Shown piece by piece: positions 59,453 through 64,000 of a stretch of 64,000 bases of DNA; position 1 is the stretch's first letter, and each line of letters begins with the position of its first letter. Origin of the DNA: Spartobacteria bacterium (GTDB lineage: Bacteria; Verrucomicrobiota; Verrucomicrobiia; Chthoniobacterales; UBA10450). The DNA lies in NCBI GenBank assembly GCA_003134785.1, contig PLCN01000018.1, forward strand, positions 116,774-180,773, written 5' to 3'. A program made the translations under genes and the position numbers. The notes beneath the pieces were generated by a model. The model did no database searches. It saw nothing but the letters and a program-made list of their open reading frames with translations, and was not told the origin of the DNA.

Positions 59453-60466
59453 TCACGGCAACTTGCCGAGGCGCTGCTGCGCCGTTGTGCGCGAGAGCGT
59501 TTCCACGTCCGCATCGACCATGATGCGCACCAGCTCGTGAAAGCGAACCTTCGGCTCCCAACCCAGATCCTTCTTCGCCTTCGCCGCATCACCGATCAGA
59601 AGATCGACTTCCGCCGGGCGCTCGTACCGATCATCGTGTTTCACGTAATCTTTCCAATCGAGATCGACGTGGGCGAAGGCAGTTTCGGCGAACTCACGCA
59701 CGGTATGCGTCTCGTTCGTCGCGAGGACGTAGTCGTCGCCGGCGCTATGCTGAAGGATGCGCCACATGCCTTCGACGTATTCTGGCGCGTAACCCCAATC
59801 TCGTTTCGCATCCAGGTTGCCCACAAAGAGTTCCTTCTGCAGACCTAACTTGATCGCGGCGACGGCGCGCGTGATTTTCCGCGTGACAAACGTCTCGCCG
59901 CGTCGCGGGCTTTCGTGGTTGAATAAGATGCCGTTGCTCGCGCACAGACCGTAGCTCTCGCGATAATTCACCGTCGCCCAATAGGCAAAAACCTTGGCTA
60001 CCCCGTAGGGACTCCGCGGCCAAAACGCCGTCGTTTCCGTTTGCGGAACCTGCTGCGCTTTGCCGAACATTTCGCTGCTGGAGGCTTGGTAGAATTTCGA
60101 GCGAATGCCGGTTTCGCGGATCGCTTCCAGGATGCGGATCGTGCCTACTCCGGTCACGTCGGAGGTGTATTCCGGAATGTCGAAGCTCACACGCACATGG
60201 CTTTGTGCGCCGAGATGATAAATCTCGTCCGGCTTCAATTCGTAGAGCAGCTTCACCAGATTCACCGAGTCAGCCAGGTCGCCGTAGTGCAGGAACAACC
60301 GCACGCCGTTGATGTGCGGATCGGCGTAGAGATGATCGATCCGCGCTGTGTTGAACGTGCTCGCGCGCCGAATAATGCCGTGGACCTCATATCCTTTCTC
60401 CAACAGCAAATCCGCGAGATAGCTGCCATCCTGACCGGTGATGCCGGTGATAAGCGCTTTTTTCAT
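59453..60466 (-). CDS. gmd: GDP-mannose 4,6-dehydratase
   Basis: The 337-residue protein starts [20 protein letters not shown] with the Rossmann GxxGxxG, then [80 protein letters not shown] with the YxxxK, and LGWEPKVRF. It turns GDP-mannose to GDP-4-keto-6-deoxymannose, precursor of GDP-fucose and related sugars. No fcl/wcaG partner is in the window. The length is slightly shorter than in E. coli, as usual. Confidence 0.96.
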   Translation of the reverse strand: MKKALITGITGQDGSYLADLLLEKGYEVHGIIRRASTFNTARIDHLYADPHINGVRLFLHYGDLADSVNLVKLLYELKPDEIYHLGAQSHVRVSFDIPEYTSDVTGVGTIRILEAIRETGIRSKFYQASSSEMFGKAQQVPQTETTAFWPRSPYGVAKVFAYWATVNYRESYGLCASNGILFNHESPRRGETFVTRKITRAVAAIKLGLQKELFVGNLDAKRDWGYAPEYVEGMWRILQHSAGDDYVLATNETHTVREFAETAFAHVDLDWKDYVKHDDRYERPAEVDLLIGDAAKAKKDLGWEPKVRFHELVRIMVDADVETLSRTTAQQRLGKLP

Positions 60467-60510
60467 GGGGTGTTTGGGATTAGCTCATTGGAGGGACGAC
60501 GGCAAATGAT

Positions 60511-61266
60511 TTAGCTTGGCCGCACCATCAGCCGGGCCAGAATGGCGCGTTGCGCGGCGATCAACTCCGCGATTCCTTTCCGTCCGAGCGCCAGCATCTC
60601 CGTGAGTTGCTCATTCGAGAACGTCGATTCCTCACCCGAGCCTTGCACCTCGACAAACTCACCGTCTTCGGTCGCGACCAAATTGAAGTCCACGGTCACC
60701 GCCTTGTCCTCCTCATAGTTTAGATCGAGAACCGGGGAGCCCGCGAGCACGCCCGCGCTGACCGCGGCCACCAGTTTCCGAATCGGCGGGGCATCGATCT
60801 TTTTCTCGTCCGCCAATTTTCGGCAGGCCACCGCAACCGCCAGACTCGCGCCGGTGATCGCAGCCGTGCGCGTGCCTCCGTCGGCCTGAAGCACATCGCA
60901 ATCGATCCACATCGTGCGCGGCCCAAGTTTTTCCAGATCCACCACGGCGCGGAGCGAGCGACCGATCAGTCGCTGGATTTCGTTGCTGCGCCCGTCGAGC
61001 CTGCCCTTGGTGATATCGCGTGGCTTCCGCGTGTTCGTCGAATAAGGCAGCATCGAATACTCCGCCGTCAGCCAGCCGCCGGTCACGCCTTGTTCTTTCA
61101 TCCAGCGCGGAACCGTTTCCTCGATCATCACGCCGCAGATGACGCGCGTGTTGCCCATCGCCACGAGAACCGACCCGCTCGCGTTCGGAGCGATTCCCAG
61201 CTCGAAGGAAATGGGACGAACTTGATCGGCGGTGCGGCCGTCGGGACGTTGGTTAGGCGAGTTCAA
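60511..61266 (-). CDS. rph: Ribonuclease PH
   Basis: The 251-residue protein matches RNase PH: GRTADQVRPISFELGIAPNA, GSVLVAMGNTRVICGVMIEE, RPSNE-type start of the core, WLTAEYSMLPYSTNTRKPRD, SNEIQRLIGRSLRAVVDLEK, LGPRTMWIDCDVLQADGGTR and LDLNYEEDKAVTVDFNLVAT. It trims tRNA 3' ends using phosphate. The ATG at 61266 is taken as the start, or one slightly inside. It is the last protein gene before the rRNA and is transcribed away from it. Confidence 0.96.
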   Translation of the reverse strand: MNSPNQRPDGRTADQVRPISFELGIAPNASGSVLVAMGNTRVICGVMIEETVPRWMKEQGVTGGWLTAEYSMLPYSTNTRKPRDITKGRLDGRSNEIQRLIGRSLRAVVDLEKLGPRTMWIDCDVLQADGGTRTAAITGASLAVAVACRKLADEKKIDAPPIRKLVAAVSAGVLAGSPVLDLNYEEDKAVTVDFNLVATEDGEFVEVQGSGEESTFSNEQLTEMLALGRKGIAELIAAQRAILARLMVRPS

Positions 61267-61271
61267 ATCGA

Positions 61272-61339
61272 CCGCAGATTACGCAGATTAGCGCAGATGA
61301 CAGAATAAATAATCGGCGAAATCTGCGTTAATCTGCGGA
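61272..61339. repeat. CCGCAGATTA...TAATCTGCGG inverted-repeat element
   Basis: The left end CCGCAGATTACGCAGATTA is mirrored by AATCTGCGTTAATCTGCGG at the right. The layout matches the element at 39717-39792. It lies between the rph start and the rRNA leader. Confidence 0.75.
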
Positions 61340-61695
61340 TAACCCGTCCTAATGCCATCGTCCAAATGGGAGCTCGGGTAGAAATCTGCATTTTCTCGAA
61401 AAAAATCGCTTTTCGCGGTTGACGGTCTTTTTTCGACGGCTACCTTGTTGACCCCGCCTGAAGCGGGACTCCCGTAGTCGCAAGACGAAAAGAGTTGGTT
61501 CTCGCCTATTTTGGGACTGCAAATTGGAACTCAATTTTGTCCCGGCATGATGAATCCCGCATGGGCGGGATGAATTATCGCCGGAGATCAAATTGGGTTT
61601 TTTTGTGGGCTGAAAATGGGCGCGCACCGCTGGTTCTTTGATATCTACATACAGGGTAGTAAGTACAACTTTTAAGAGCTGAGTCTGAAAAGAAA

Positions 61696-61721
61696 GACCG
61701 GGAAGGTAAGATGTCCCGGTC
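61696..61721 (+). promoter_or_regulatory. Hairpin in the rRNA leader
   Basis: GACCGGGA and TCCCGGTC form an eight-base stem with a ten-base loop, about 60 bases before the mature 23S end. It may be part of a processing stem or an rRNA antitermination leader with the boxA-like GTTCTTTGATATC at 61633-61645. This reading is tentative. Confidence 0.35.
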
Positions 61722-61782
61722 CGAGAGTTTCAGTTATCAAGTTTGAGCGTCGAATTGGAAACGATTTGGCGTTCTACAGATT

Positions 61783-64000
<2,218 letters not shown>

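Larger units (their letters stand above)
61267..61782 (+). other. Leader region upstream of the 23S rRNA gene
   Basis: These 516 bases hold no protein gene, 16S rRNA or tRNA. They contain an ATCTGCG repeat (61272-61339), hairpins with CCCGC/GCGGG arms near 61453 and 61555, a boxA-like GTTCTTTGATATC at 61633, and a stem GACCGGGA/TCCCGGTC at 61696-61721. A TTGACG at about 61419 is a possible -35 box but its -10 partner is weak. The region looks like an rRNA leader or spacer. Confidence 0.55.

Noticed and set aside
61267..61782. 16S rRNA or tRNA genes before 23S
   Set aside because: No 16S core sequences and no tRNA T-arm pattern could be read in this stretch.

Overview
The window looks like chromosomal DNA of a G+C-rich, Gram-negative soil bacterium, most likely a Verrucomicrobiota member of the Spartobacteria/Chthoniobacterales type. 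This is inferred from gene content and not proven. Gram-negative markers are kdsA, lptC-lptA-lptB, an OmpA-like protein and lipoproteins. The hprK-ptsH-ptsI operon, the TPR/DUF3142 pair, many small lipoproteins and families of dispersed intergenic palindromes fit that group. The window begins inside thrS and ends inside a 23S rRNA gene.

Layout. 0-8.7 kb: the 3' end of thrS, a secreted unknown, a diverged second copy of the thrS 3' end, small unknowns, a large TPR protein with a DUF3142 partner, and an OmpA-like protein. 8.8-14.4 kb: a two-gene operon with a 4-bp overlap, encoding a SIR2-like/TIR protein and a 1385-residue nSTAND1-type NTPase. The NTPase has a membrane segment and about 25 copies of a 32-residue YD-type repeat; it is the best candidate for an undescribed immune system here. 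14.6-22.2 kb: two OPT-family transporters, a membrane-anchored lipoxygenase-like protein and small proteins. 22.2-32.7 kb: accessory genes (NYN, DUF3303, DsbA-like, cupin, TMEM175-like, YqaE/Pmp3, YkvA, BtuF-like, DDAH, DUF1684, VOC, NTF2-like).

33.3-38 kb is a second defence-like patch. It has an MntA/HepT toxin-antitoxin pair, a DUF1810 protein, and a 1047-residue calcineurin-like phosphoesterase fused to a STAND-like P-loop module, in DNA that looks less G+C-rich than its surroundings. 38-45 kb: Cdd1-type HhH protein, peroxiredoxin, Nudix, alpha/beta hydrolase, arginine decarboxylase and bifunctional nuclease.

45.4-61.3 kb is core genome: hprK-ptsH-ptsI, hpf, lptB-lptA-lptC-kdsA, coaD, YceD-rpmF-plsX-fabH, tatD, an L,D-transpeptidase interrupted by an in-frame TAG, gmd and rph. 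From about 61.78 kb the 23S rRNA begins with a leader but no 16S rRNA or tRNA upstream, which suggests unlinked rRNA genes.

Intergenic spaces hold several families of inverted-repeat elements. Two recur clearly: about 170-bp elements ending in GTCATCCCGAGCCGCGCAGA (three copies) and short palindromes with CTGTAGCCGC/CTGTAGCGGC ends (seven copies). Domain calls come from reading motifs by eye; no database search was run.
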